Source: Novosphingobium rosa NBRC 15208 (GTDB lineage Bacteria; Pseudomonadota; Alphaproteobacteria; Sphingomonadales; Sphingomonadaceae). From it: DNA of 64,000 bases. Positions 52,224 through 60,765 of the stretch are shown piece after piece (within the stretch, counting starts at the first letter, position 1; every line of letters begins with the position of its first letter). The DNA is taken from NCBI RefSeq assembly GCF_001598555.1, contig NZ_BCZE01000010.1, positions 62,001 through 126,000 on the forward strand. The letters run 5' to 3'. The notes beneath the pieces were generated by a model. The model ran no database searches. It saw nothing but the letters and a program-made list of their open reading frames with translations, and had not been told where the DNA came from. Both the position numbers and the translations under genes were made by a program.

Positions 52224-54127
52224 CAGGCCTGAGACGCCGACAGGGCCAGCGCCATGAAGGTGTCCACCGCCTCGCTGGCTTCCATCCACGCCGCTTCGGC
52301 TGCTTCGATGGCGGCGTCGGTTTCGGCGCGGCGCTTCATCAGCTCGGTCATGGTCAGCTTGGTGAGGTGCTTTTCCGCCGTCGAGGGATCGAACATCGCC
52401 TTGTCGATGGCGTTGCGGGTGTTGGTCAATTTCTCGACCTCTCCCTCCAGCTTCTTGGCGTGTTTGCGCAGCTCCTGGCTCTTTTCGCGGGCCTCGGCGG
52501 CGGCGCGGCGCTGGTCCTTCTTGTTCATGCCCTTGGAGGCGGAGCTGCCTTCCTTCGAAGGCTCCTTGGCCAGCACGAAGGCGATGTAATCCTCGATGGA
52601 GCCGTCGAAATCCTGGCCGGTGCCTTTGTCCACCAGCACCAGACGGTCGGCGGTCATTTCCAGCATGTGGCGGTCATGGCTGACGATCACCACCGCGCCG
52701 GTGTAGGCGTTGAGCGCCTGAATGAGCGCCTCGCGCGCGTCGACGTCCAAGTGGTTGGTGGGCTCGTCGAGAATCAGCATATGCGGCGCATCGCGGGTGA
52801 TGAGCGCCAGCGCCAGACGCGCGCGCTCACCGCCCGACAGGCGGCCCACCTGCGTGGTGGCCTTGTCGCCCGAAAAGCCGAAGCGGCCCAGCTGGCCGCG
52901 CACGGCGCCCGGCGTCGCGCCCTTCATCAGCGCTGTCATATGCTGCAGCGGGGTCTCGTCGCGGTCCAGCTCTTCCACCTGATACTGGGTGAAATAGCCC
53001 ACGCGCATCTTGCCGCTGGCGTTCATCGCGCCATCCATCGGCGTCAGCTGGGCGGCCAGCAGGCGGGCCAGCGTGGTCTTGCCGTTGCCGTTGCGGCCCA
53101 GCAGCGCCATGCGCTCATCGGGATCGATGCGCAGGTTGAGGCGGCTCAGGATCGTCTTGTCGCCATAGCCCACCGAGGCGAGGTCCAGCGTGATGAGCGG
53201 CGGGCGCAGCTCGTCCGGGTTCGGAAAATCGAAGCTGAGCGAGGGATCGTCGATCATCTCGGCGATGGGCTGCAGCTTGGAGAGCGCCTTCTGGCGCGAC
53301 TGGGCCTGCTTGGCGGTGGAAGCGCGCGCGGAGTTGCGGGCGATGTAATCCTGCAGACGGTCGCGCTCGGCCTGCTGCTTGACGCGGGCCGAGGCGATCT
53401 GGGCCTGCCGCTCGGCGCGCTGGCGCTCGAAGGCGTCATAGCCGCCCGGGTACAGCGTCAGCTTGCCGCCCGTGAGATGCAGGATGTGATCGACCACATT
53501 GTTGAGGAAATCACGCTCATGGCTGACCAGCACGATGGTGGCGGGATAGGATTTGAGGAAATCCTCCAGCCACAGCACGGCTTCCAGATCGAGGTGGTTC
53601 GAGGGTTCGTCAAGCAGCAGCAGATCGGGCTGCGAGAAGAGCAGCGCGGCCAGCGCCACGCGCATGCGCCAGCCACCGGAAAAGCTTTCCAGCGGGCGGT
53701 TCTGCGCCTCTTCATCGAAACCCAGACCCGCCAGAATGCGCGCGGCGCGCGAGGGGGCGGTGTGGGCATCGATGGCGATCAGCCGCTCATGGATCTCGCC
53801 AAGGCGGTGAAGGTCTTCCTCATTGGCGTTTTCGGCCAGTTCCATCAGCTCGGCGCGCTCCGTGTCGGCGGCCAGCACGGTCTCGAAAGGCGTGGCGTCT
53901 CCGCCCGGCGCTTCCTGAGCGATATAGCCCAGACGGGCGCCGCGCGGCATGCTGACCGAGCCCGAGTCAGGCTCCAGCATGCCGGCGATCACACGCACCA
54001 GCGTCGATTTCCCCGCGCCATTGCGGCCGATCAGGCCAATGCGCCCGCGCGGCGGCAGCTTGGCGCCCGCGTCGTCGATGATGGTGCGTCCGCCCAGGCG
54101 GACCGTGATTCCCGTCAGATTAAGCAT
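52223..54127 (-). CDS. ABC-F ATPase (Uup/YheS-like)
   Basis: A 634-residue soluble protein with two ATPase domains. The first has Walker A GRNGAGKST, signature SFSGGWRMRVALA and Walker B LLLLDEPSNHLD. The second has GRNGNGKTT, RLSGGERARLALA and ILDEPTNHLD. A charged linker (about 240-300) and a C-terminal coiled coil (about 530-620, Lys/Glu-rich) complete the ABC-F layout. Such proteins act on the ribosome E-site, not as transporters. It is translationally coupled to the Gre-like factor. Confidence 0.93.
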   Translation of the reverse strand: MLNLTGITVRLGGRTIIDDAGAKLPPRGRIGLIGRNGAGKSTLVRVIAGMLEPDSGSVSMPRGARLGYIAQEAPGGDATPFETVLAADTERAELMELAENANEEDLHRLGEIHERLIAIDAHTAPSRAARILAGLGFDEEAQNRPLESFSGGWRMRVALAALLFSQPDLLLLDEPSNHLDLEAVLWLEDFLKSYPATIVLVSHERDFLNNVVDHILHLTGGKLTLYPGGYDAFERQRAERQAQIASARVKQQAERDRLQDYIARNSARASTAKQAQSRQKALSKLQPIAEMIDDPSLSFDFPNPDELRPPLITLDLASVGYGDKTILSRLNLRIDPDERMALLGRNGNGKTTLARLLAAQLTPMDGAMNASGKMRVGYFTQYQVEELDRDETPLQHMTALMKGATPGAVRGQLGRFGFSGDKATTQVGRLSGGERARLALALITRDAPHMLILDEPTNHLDVDAREALIQALNAYTGAVVIVSHDRHMLEMTADRLVLVDKGTGQDFDGSIEDYIAFVLAKEPSKEGSSASKGMNKKDQRRAAAEAREKSQELRKHAKKLEGEVEKLTNTRNAIDKAMFDPSTAEKHLTKLTMTELMKRRAETDAAIEAAEAAWMEASEAVDTFMALALSASQA

Positions 54128-54171
54128 GGGCCGCGCCTAGCAGCAGAGCAGCGGAACCGAAAGCCCCCGCT

Positions 54172-55083
54172 TTAAAGCGGATCACCCACGCCATGGGCAT
54201 GTTCGGAAACCTTGTCGCCCATCAGCACGCTGCCCACCGAGGCGGCCACCACCAGCGCGATAGCCAGCAATTGCAGCGGGGTCAGCGTCTCGCCAAGGAT
54301 CAGGGCGCCGGCCAGCGCGCCTGCAGCGGGCTCGACGCTGAGCAGAATGCCGAAACGGTTTTCGGGGATGGTCTTGAGCGCGATCATCTCCAGGGAATAG
54401 GGCAGGGCGCTCGACAGCACGGCCACCACCACGCCGCTCAGCATCAGCGAGGGCGAGAGCAGGGTGAGGCCCACATCATGCACGCCGATGGGCACCACCA
54501 CCAGCGCCGCCGTCGCCATGCCCAGCGCCACGGTCTGGCCGCCGGGCAGATGGCTCGTTTTCTTGCCGAAGACGATGTAGAGCCCCCAGAACACGCCTGC
54601 GCACAGGGCAAAGCCCACGCCCGTCCAGTCCAGCGCATGGTTCATCTGGCGCAGGGGCAGCAGCAGCGCCAGACCCGCCGCCGCCAGCGCCACCATGGCG
54701 ATATGCGCCAGACGCCGCGCATGCAGCAGCGACACCGTGAGCGGGCCCAGAAATTCGATGGCGATGGCCAGACCCAGCGGAATGCTGCGCAGCGCCATGT
54801 AAAAGCAGAAGTTCATCAGCCCCAGCACCGCGCCATAGCGCATGGTGGCCAGCAGATCGGCGCGGCTGATGGTCTGGCGCCAGGGCCGCCAGATCGCCAG
54901 CAGGATCAGCGCGGCAAAGCCTACGCGATAGCTGACCGTGCCCTGCGCGCCAACCAATGGAAACAGGCTTTTACCAAAGGATGTTCCCACACAGAATGAG
55001 GCGATCGATCCCAGCAGCGCCAGATAGGGCAAGGCGCGGGACAGCGAGGTGGACGGTGCGGGCGAGGCGGAAACCGAGGTCAT
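54172..55083 (-). CDS. DMT-family exporter, RhtA-like
   Basis: A 303-residue inner-membrane protein with ten helices in two EamA repeats (helices 1-5 and 6-10). Key parts are FCVGTSFGKSLFPLVGAQG, NFCFYMALRSIPLGLAIAIEFLGPL and LPYSLEMIALKTIPENRFGILLSVEPAAGALAG, close to the RhtA threonine/homoserine exporter. It is divergent, across 44 bp, from an Lrp/AsnC regulator that probably controls it. Confidence 0.88.
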   Translation of the reverse strand: MTSVSASPAPSTSLSRALPYLALLGSIASFCVGTSFGKSLFPLVGAQGTVSYRVGFAALILLAIWRPWRQTISRADLLATMRYGAVLGLMNFCFYMALRSIPLGLAIAIEFLGPLTVSLLHARRLAHIAMVALAAAGLALLLPLRQMNHALDWTGVGFALCAGVFWGLYIVFGKKTSHLPGGQTVALGMATAALVVVPIGVHDVGLTLLSPSLMLSGVVVAVLSSALPYSLEMIALKTIPENRFGILLSVEPAAGALAGALILGETLTPLQLLAIALVVAASVGSVLMGDKVSEHAHGVGDPL

Positions 55084-55127
55084 GCCGGAACCATAGCAAT
55101 GCTGCGCTGGCGAAGGGCGGCGAAATC

Positions 55128-55649
55128 ATGCATCAAGTGACGGATTTCATCATTGTGGGAGGATTTGTGACGGAACCCGTCGATCTCGATCACTTCGACA
55201 GGCGAATCATCGCCATCGTGCGTCGCAACAATCTGGAGCCGGCGCGGACGATCGCGGCGCAGGTCGGCCTCTCGGAAAGCGCCGTGTTGCGGCGTTTGCG
55301 GCGCTTGCGGGCGACGGGCGTCATCATGGCCGATGTGTCGGTGATCGATCCGGCGCGGCTGGCGCCATCCATCACCATCCATGTGCTGGTGGAACTGAAC
55401 CAGAGCGGCTTGCGCATGGAGCAGGACTTCGCCGCCCGTCTGGCGGGCCGCGAAGAGGTGATCGGCGCCTGGAATGTCACGGGTCGCACCGATTTCCTGC
55501 TGACCGTCACCGTGCCCTCGATCGAGGCCTATCAGCGCTTTTCCGATGAAGTGTTGGCCGCGGACGAGAATGTGCGCGATTTCGAGACGCTGGTCACCCT
55601 GCGCGAGATCGTGCGGCCTGACCATCTGCGCGGTGGCTATCCGCTGTGA
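55128..55649 (+). CDS. Lrp/AsnC family transcriptional regulator
   Basis: A 173-residue regulator. The winged helix-turn-helix is at about residues 15-75 (LDHFDRRIIAIVRRNN, TIAAQVGLSESAVLRRLRRLRATGVI). The C-terminal RAM ligand-binding domain has VLVELNQSGLRMEQDF, GAWNVTGRTDFLLTVTVPSIEAYQRF. The start at 55128 has a GGCGGCGAAA leader; codons upstream to 54957 lie in the divergent gene. Position opposite an amino-acid exporter suggests local control of that gene by an amino acid. Confidence 0.9.
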   Translation: MHQVTDFIIVGGFVTEPVDLDHFDRRIIAIVRRNNLEPARTIAAQVGLSESAVLRRLRRLRATGVIMADVSVIDPARLAPSITIHVLVELNQSGLRMEQDFAARLAGREEVIGAWNVTGRTDFLLTVTVPSIEAYQRFSDEVLAADENVRDFETLVTLREIVRPDHLRGGYPL

Positions 55650-55701
55650 GGGCAGGGCGCTGTGAGGGCAGGGCGCCATCACAGGCACCCTGCATGGTCG
55701 A

Positions 55702-56157
55702 TCATGCCGCCAGCAGCGCCTGCTCGATATCGGGCACGGGCATGGAGGTGAGATCCTTGTTCAACTCGCCGGCCAGACGCGCCTTGACCTCGCCATGGTA
55801 ATGTTTGCGCAGCGTGCCCAGCACCTGCGGCGGGGCGACCACCACCAGCGTCTCGAAGGCGGATTCCAGCGCCATGCGGTTCACCAGATCAGCGGTCTGG
55901 ATCGCGAAGCGGTCTTCTTCCTGCTGATGGAAGTCGGTCTCGCCCATCGTCCCGCGTGAAGGAGCAAACGCACCGCCGCCCTGCGTGGAGGATGCGGTGC
56001 CTGCGGCATCGCTCTTCTGGTCGCGGTCGGCGGGGTTGTCTTGCGTTTGATGCTCCTCGACGCGGAGGGCAATCTCCTCGGCGCTGCCGCCATTGCGCAG
56101 CAGCAGCCGCTTGCGGCCATCGGCGACCAGCACCAGGGCATCGTGGGAAATAATCAT
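55702..56157 (-). CDS. Host attachment family protein (baeRF-like)
   Basis: A 151-residue protein starting MIISHDALVLVADGRKRLLLRNGG, with FHQQEEDRFAIQTADLVNRMALE and a C-terminal FETLVVVAPPQVLGTLRKHYHGEV. These features match the bacterial 'host attachment protein' group, related to the release-factor-1-like baeRF families; the name comes from plant-attachment work and the biochemical role is unclear. It probably starts at 56157. A palindrome lies in its leader region. Confidence 0.78.
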   Translation of the reverse strand: MIISHDALVLVADGRKRLLLRNGGSAEEIALRVEEHQTQDNPADRDQKSDAAGTASSTQGGGAFAPSRGTMGETDFHQQEEDRFAIQTADLVNRMALESAFETLVVVAPPQVLGTLRKHYHGEVKARLAGELNKDLTSMPVPDIEQALLAA

Positions 56158-56170
56158 GCGCGGCTCCTTT

Positions 56171-56199
56171 GCGTTTTCGTACCGGATGAAAACGGTACG
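56171..56199. repeat. Palindrome upstream of the host-attachment-type gene
   Basis: CGTACCG/CGGTACG (56178-56184 with 56193-56199, 8-nt loop) preceded by GCGTTTT. It shares GCGTTTTCG-N-ACCGGATG with the phoU-phoB palindrome. It lies 14 bp upstream of the 56157 start, inside the presumed leader. Confidence 0.65.
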
Positions 56200-56271
56200 T
56201 TTCGGGAGCGGCGCCGGGTCCATGGCAGCCTTTCCGCCCGGCGCGGATCGGCCACACGTCCACGCAGGACT

Positions 56272-57339
56272 TCAGGGTTTTACGGCGAGCGCCGACCATG
56301 GGATGATGGCCCATTCAGGATTGTCGCAAGAGCGCATCACGCGCGGGAAGCTGGCACCGACCCACAGGCCCTTGGGGCCCAGCGACCATGAGGGGAAGTT
56401 CCAGACATCGCTCTGGGTGTAATCGCAGCCGTCCTCGTCGCCCTTGGCGGGGGCTGTCATGGCTTGCGGATGATAGCGCCGGAGCAGGGCGACCAGACGC
56501 GGCGCGAAGACCTTGCTGCGATAGGTGTACCAGCCGTCACTGTCCTGCGGCGGGATCGCGCTCTTGCCGAAGGGCAGCACCGCATCCAGCGTCAGTTCGC
56601 GCCCGGCGACGGCGTCGAAGCTGTGCCCCTCGGTGCCGAAATCGGGGTGAGCGGCGCGGGCGCAGCTCCAGCTCGAACTCCATGTGTAGCTGACGATATG
56701 AGCGCCCAGCCATGGCGTATCGGCTTTCGACGTATCGAGGCCGGGCCGGCCATCCGATCCGGTGCAACCCAGAAAGGCCGACACGTTGGCCCAGTGCTGC
56801 CGGGCCAGCGCATGGTTGATCGCGGCCATGGCCGGGGCGGGATAGCCGGATTCCAGCCGGAACAGCCGCAGGCCGGTCACCCCCTCGCGATACCAGCGGA
56901 TGGTCTTGCCGCCCGGCACTGCCGGCTGCTGAGGCGTTAGCGACAGGCCCGCAAGCTGAAGCTTTTCATAAGGTTCCAGCCTTGGCGGCAGATCAGCGGG
57001 CAGATCGCGCGGCGTGGCGGCGGGATGCAGGCTGACGGACAGGCTCTGGCCCTTGGCGGTGGTCAGCGTGCCGGTAAGGGCGGGGCCGGACTGCGTCAGC
57101 GCCAGACGGTCCCTGGTGATCTCTGATGTCAGCGTGATCGCTTGGCCGTGGCGTTCTCCGGCAAGATCGATGTCCAGCCGTGTGGCGCGGTAGAAATAGT
57201 GGCCGCTGACCTCGCTTTTGTCAGCGTCCAGCGCCAGCACGATGCGGGCGCTGCCTGCCGTGCCTTCATAGATCTGCTCGGCCAGCGCCGGGCTGGCCAC
57301 CAGCAAGGAGGCCGAAAGCGCAAGCAGTCGCGTGAGCAT
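56272..57339 (-). CDS. Periplasmic protein, DUF3298-like C-terminus
   Basis: A 355-residue exported protein. The signal peptide MLTRLLALSASLLVASPALA ends before EQIYEG. Residues 20-100 form a strand-rich domain, and the C-terminal half (AINHALARQHW, FDAVAGRELTLDAVLPFGKS, LVALLRRYHP, WSLGPKGLWVGASFPRVMRSC) resembles the DUF3298/RsiV-type fold. Cysteines in FLGCTGSDG, WSCARA, DGCDYT and MRSCDN could form two disulphides. Not recognised beyond that. Single gene. Confidence 0.65.
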   Translation of the reverse strand: MLTRLLALSASLLVASPALAEQIYEGTAGSARIVLALDADKSEVSGHYFYRATRLDIDLAGERHGQAITLTSEITRDRLALTQSGPALTGTLTTAKGQSLSVSLHPAATPRDLPADLPPRLEPYEKLQLAGLSLTPQQPAVPGGKTIRWYREGVTGLRLFRLESGYPAPAMAAINHALARQHWANVSAFLGCTGSDGRPGLDTSKADTPWLGAHIVSYTWSSSWSCARAAHPDFGTEGHSFDAVAGRELTLDAVLPFGKSAIPPQDSDGWYTYRSKVFAPRLVALLRRYHPQAMTAPAKGDEDGCDYTQSDVWNFPSWSLGPKGLWVGASFPRVMRSCDNPEWAIIPWSALAVKP

Positions 57340-57425
57340 CAGGCAGTTTCTCGAAAAGCAGGCAGGCGGCCAGAAGATAGCGCGGGGCTGCCGATCTGGC
57401 CACCTTCTGCTTTCCGGCGAAGGAC

Positions 57426-57722
57426 TTACCGGTTGACGGTGGCGCTCACCCGCTTGAGGAAAGCGTGATGCGGGATGGCGGCGCGGGTGATATGGTCGAA
57501 GATGCCGCCACCCAGACCGGGCAGGGCGGTTTCGACCATATGGACCTCCTCGAGCGTGCGCACATCGATGGCGATCCGCAATTCATGGGTGAAGGTGAAG
57601 CTGACCTGCATCGGGCAGGGGCAGGCATCTTCCACCATATGGATCAGGGCTTGCAGTTCATCACTCACCGGGGTGCTTTTGGGGCCTCGGACAATCGGCG
57701 ATACATTGGCTAGGTTGGCCAT
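57426..57722 (-). CDS. Small protein of unknown function
   Basis: A 98-residue soluble protein. It has a CPCPMQVSF motif and alternating strands (VSFTFTHELRIAIDVRTLEE) with a helix; no signal peptide. GAGGAGTTG just upstream of the ATG supports the start. It lies 150 bp past the TonB-receptor gene with a terminator in between, so co-expression is uncertain. Family not recognised. Confidence 0.6.
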   Translation of the reverse strand: MANLANVSPIVRGPKSTPVSDELQALIHMVEDACPCPMQVSFTFTHELRIAIDVRTLEEVHMVETALPGLGGGIFDHITRAAIPHHAFLKRVSATVNR

Positions 57723-57807
57723 GGTTCAACTCCTCCCGTCTCTCATGTGAAACGCTTTGGCGCAGGATTTGATCCAGGGGCCGGGAGGCATTTCGTCGCA
57801 TTTCACG

Positions 57808-57836
57808 AAAAAGGGCGCCCCTTGCGGAGCGCCCCC
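57808..57836 (-). terminator. Intrinsic terminator after the TonB-receptor gene
   Basis: GGGCGC / GCGCCC stem (57813-57818 with 57829-57834). On the minus strand it is followed by a T-run (AAAAA at 57808-57812). It ends the leftward transcript about 40 bp after the stop at 57873. Confidence 0.75.
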
Positions 57837-57872
57837 TTCTTTCAGATGCTTGGCCTTGCTGCGGCGGAAGCC

Positions 57873-60386
57873 TCAGTAGGCGAAGGTCAGGCTGCCGACG
57901 ATGGCGCGCGGCGGGCTGATCTGGGCATTGGTGTAAGTGCCCGTATAGCTCATCTGGTTGTTGTAGGTGCCGCCGAAGCCGCCAACATAGAACTTGTTGA
58001 ACAGGTTCGTCACGTTGAGCTGGAAGAACGAGCGGTCGTTCAGGCCGATGGCCGTCAGCGCCACGCGGGCATCCAGATCGACAACGGTGTAGGACGGGGT
58101 CTGGGCGCCATAGACCACGGTGCCGTTGGCGATGCCGGTGTTGTTGTAGGAGAAATAAGGCGTGTTCTGGTCGTTCACATAGCGCGGGCCGGTACGCTTG
58201 ACCTGAAGGCCCAGCGTGAAAGGCCCTTCGGTGCCCTGCAGGCGGCCACCCACGGTGTAGACCGGCACGGCGGATTCGAACTTGCCGGCGGTCTGCAGGA
58301 CGCCTTCCTGCCCATTGGCCAGCACGCCGGTCACATTGTTCTGGATCTTCGAGTGCAGCCACGAACCGAAGACATAGGCGTTCAGGTGCTGCGGCACGAT
58401 CTCATAGGCCACGTTGCCGTCAAAGCCGTAACGGTTCACGCTGCCCAGATTGGTGTAGACCGAGGTGTTGTCGTTCGAGTTGTAGGCGCTGCCCAGACGG
58501 TTGGTGAAATGGGTGTACCACAGATCCAGCTGCGCGGAGATGCGGTGCTGGTTGTAGCGATAGCCCAGATCGAAATTATCCGTCTTCTCAGGCTTCACGA
58601 TCGAGGCCGAGCTGATCGCGGGCCAGAAGGTCTGGTACAGCGAGGTGGTGGCCGGCGCCGACATGCCCTTGGAATAGTTGGCGAAGATCTCGCCCATGCC
58701 GTCCAGCTTGTAGGTCAGGCCCGCATTGGGCAGCACCGCGCTGTAGTTGAAGGTCTTGGTCTGCGGGATGCCGAAGGTGGGGTTGGCGGCGGCATAGGCC
58801 GTGCCCGAGGCCCCGAAGGCGCAGCTCACCGAAGCGCCGGCATTGCGGGTGAAGCAGAAGTTGGTCAGCTCGCGATGCAGGAAGGGCGCGCGCACGCCGG
58901 CATTGATCATCAGGCGATCGCCCAGGAACTTGCCGCGATATTCACCCGACACCTGGTTGAGCATGGCGATGCTCTCGGTATCGCGCTTCTGCACGACATT
59001 GCCCGAGGAATCGGTGATGCCATCGTTGAACACCGAAACAGCCGAGCCATTGGTGTTGAGATAGCCCAGCTCGCCGGTCTGGGTGATGTCCGAGCGCGAG
59101 AAGGCATAGGCCAGACGGATCGTCTGGGCCGTGCTGATGTCATAGCGCAGCGAGGAGGTGACGGCCACGCGGTGCGTCTTGGTCTCGCTGGGGGCGGTCA
59201 GGCGCACGGTGTCGAGCGTGTCGCCGTCGCCATTCAGATCCTTGCCCAGATAGTAGGAGCCGTTGATGTAGCCGGTCTGGCCGTTCAGCGTGCCCTCGCT
59301 GGCGGTGACGGTGCCGCCGCCATTGGCCTTGGTGAACTGATAGCTGGGGTCAACGTTCAGCACCAGCTTGTCGGTCAGCGTCACGCGGGCCGAGCCGCGG
59401 ATGTTGGCCATGTTGGTGGGGTTGTTGCGATAGTCGAAAGCCGAACCGCAGCTGTTGGCCTTGTCGGGATTGCCCGCGACGGCCGCCGTGGTGGTGCAGG
59501 GCGCATAGCGGTAATAGCCCGCCTTGTAGCTGCCGGGGAAATAGGTCAGCCCCGCGCCGCTGTCGGCGGCCAGCGCCACGTTGGAGAGCGGCACCGAGCC
59601 GGAGAAGTTGTTGCGGATCTTCACATAGAAACCGGCCAGCGACAGGAAATCGCCATTGCTGCCCAGCGGCTGGTAGATCTTGCCGTTGTACTCGTCCTTA
59701 CGGATCTTCGAGTAGTTGTTGTAGGGCGAGTTGTTGCTGGTGGTGCTGGCCGAGAGCCAGGCCTTGGTGCCCCAGGGGCCGAACTTGCCGGTCTCGATCA
59801 TGCCGAACATACGCATATAGGCGTCGGTGCCGCCAGCGCCCGAGGCGCGGACATGAAAGTCGTCGCTGGGCATGTGCGAGATGAAGTTGATCGTCGAGCC
59901 CGAGGCCGAGGAGGTGGGGCTGTCGACGTCGGTGGTGCCCAGGTTCACGGTGACCTTGTCGATCACTTCGCTGTCGAGCAGCTCGCCCGAATAGAGCGCA
60001 TAGCCGCCGTCATCGTTCAGCGTCACGCCGTCGAAGGTTTCGGAAATGCGCGTGCTGTCGAAGCCGCGGATCGAGAGCGTGCCGGTGGTCGAACCATAGG
60101 GGTCCGCGTTCTGGAAGCTGACGCCCGGCAGGTAGTTGATCATTTCATTGACCGACTGGCCCGGCATCTGGTGCTTGATCCATTCCTGGTTCAGCTCGGC
60201 CTTGGCCTTGGACGTGTCAGGCACGGCGACGCCGCCGATGGCCTTGTCGCCGGCCTTGCCGGTGACGACGATGTCCTTGTCGAAATCGAGCGTGCCGCTC
60301 GACTGGGCGAACGCGGGGGTGGCGATGGCCGAAACGGCCACGGCGATGGTGCTGGCCGCGACGGCCATCCGGAAACTATGACGCAT
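57873..60386 (-). CDS. TonB-dependent outer-membrane receptor with PHO-box promoter
   Basis: About 837 residues. The signal peptide ends ...TPAFAQSS, the TonB box region is DKDIVVTGKAG, and the plug has VNEMINYLPGVSFQNADPYG, LSIRGFDSTRISETFDGVTLND and ASGSTINF. A long barrel ends VGSLTFAY. Unlike the 48857 receptor it lacks siderophore-specific plug features. Starts at 60386 (AAGGG ribosome site) and 60404 are possible. A near-perfect PHO box lies 139 bp upstream, so it is probably induced by phosphate limitation and may import a phosphate-containing or phosphate-scavenged ligand; that is inference. Confidence 0.9.
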   Translation of the reverse strand: MRHSFRMAVAASTIAVAVSAIATPAFAQSSGTLDFDKDIVVTGKAGDKAIGGVAVPDTSKAKAELNQEWIKHQMPGQSVNEMINYLPGVSFQNADPYGSTTGTLSIRGFDSTRISETFDGVTLNDDGGYALYSGELLDSEVIDKVTVNLGTTDVDSPTSSASGSTINFISHMPSDDFHVRASGAGGTDAYMRMFGMIETGKFGPWGTKAWLSASTTSNNSPYNNYSKIRKDEYNGKIYQPLGSNGDFLSLAGFYVKIRNNFSGSVPLSNVALAADSGAGLTYFPGSYKAGYYRYAPCTTTAAVAGNPDKANSCGSAFDYRNNPTNMANIRGSARVTLTDKLVLNVDPSYQFTKANGGGTVTASEGTLNGQTGYINGSYYLGKDLNGDGDTLDTVRLTAPSETKTHRVAVTSSLRYDISTAQTIRLAYAFSRSDITQTGELGYLNTNGSAVSVFNDGITDSSGNVVQKRDTESIAMLNQVSGEYRGKFLGDRLMINAGVRAPFLHRELTNFCFTRNAGASVSCAFGASGTAYAAANPTFGIPQTKTFNYSAVLPNAGLTYKLDGMGEIFANYSKGMSAPATTSLYQTFWPAISSASIVKPEKTDNFDLGYRYNQHRISAQLDLWYTHFTNRLGSAYNSNDNTSVYTNLGSVNRYGFDGNVAYEIVPQHLNAYVFGSWLHSKIQNNVTGVLANGQEGVLQTAGKFESAVPVYTVGGRLQGTEGPFTLGLQVKRTGPRYVNDQNTPYFSYNNTGIANGTVVYGAQTPSYTVVDLDARVALTAIGLNDRSFFQLNVTNLFNKFYVGGFGGTYNNQMSYTGTYTNAQISPPRAIVGSLTFAY

Positions 60387-60404
60387 GCTTGTTTGCCCTT
60401 GCAT

Positions 60405-60765
60405 GACGGGAATGGGTGCCGGTGAGGCACGATGAAATGGCCAAATGCGGATCGGGCGAATCTGCCCCCGCCCCTGCCGGAGACGCGCCTTACCGCTGGC
60501 TGCCCGGCTTCTAAACGGCCTTATGTGACAGATATTTGACAGTGCTGGGCTGTGACTTTGTATCAGTTTATATATAAATTATATAAACATGTGCGCCCGG
60601 GAAATTTTGCGCTGCAACAACATGCGTGGCATGTATGAAAGTTATAAAATCCCATCCTGAACAACGGATTGCTGGCCGCGCTCAGGGCCGCTTTTATGCA
60701 ACGAATTGCGCTGCATTGCGGCATTTGTGCCACAGAAAACGGGTGTGAAACCGGCGTTTACGTGT
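60405..60765. other. 361-bp AT-richer gap upstream of the TonB receptor
   Basis: No gene could be supported. The gap contains the PHO box (60525-60542) and an AT-rich block with TATATAAATTATATAA around 60571-60586, the lowest-GC stretch of the window. The rest, next to the histidine-kinase stop, holds nothing recognisable. Confidence 0.7.
60525..60542 (-). promoter_or_regulatory. PHO box of the TonB-receptor gene
   Basis: On the minus strand CTGTCAAATATCTGTCAC matches 17 of 18 positions of the PhoB consensus CTGTCATAWAWCTGTCAY, with half-sites exactly 11 bp apart and facing the receptor gene. A TTAGAA sequence about 10 bp downstream could serve as the -10 element. Confidence 0.82.

Noticed and set aside
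57747..60425. 892-codon open frame on the plus strand
   Set aside because: It is antisense to the TonB-receptor gene over its whole length. The product is His/Arg/Gly/Ala-rich without any domain, as expected from high-GC shadow frames.
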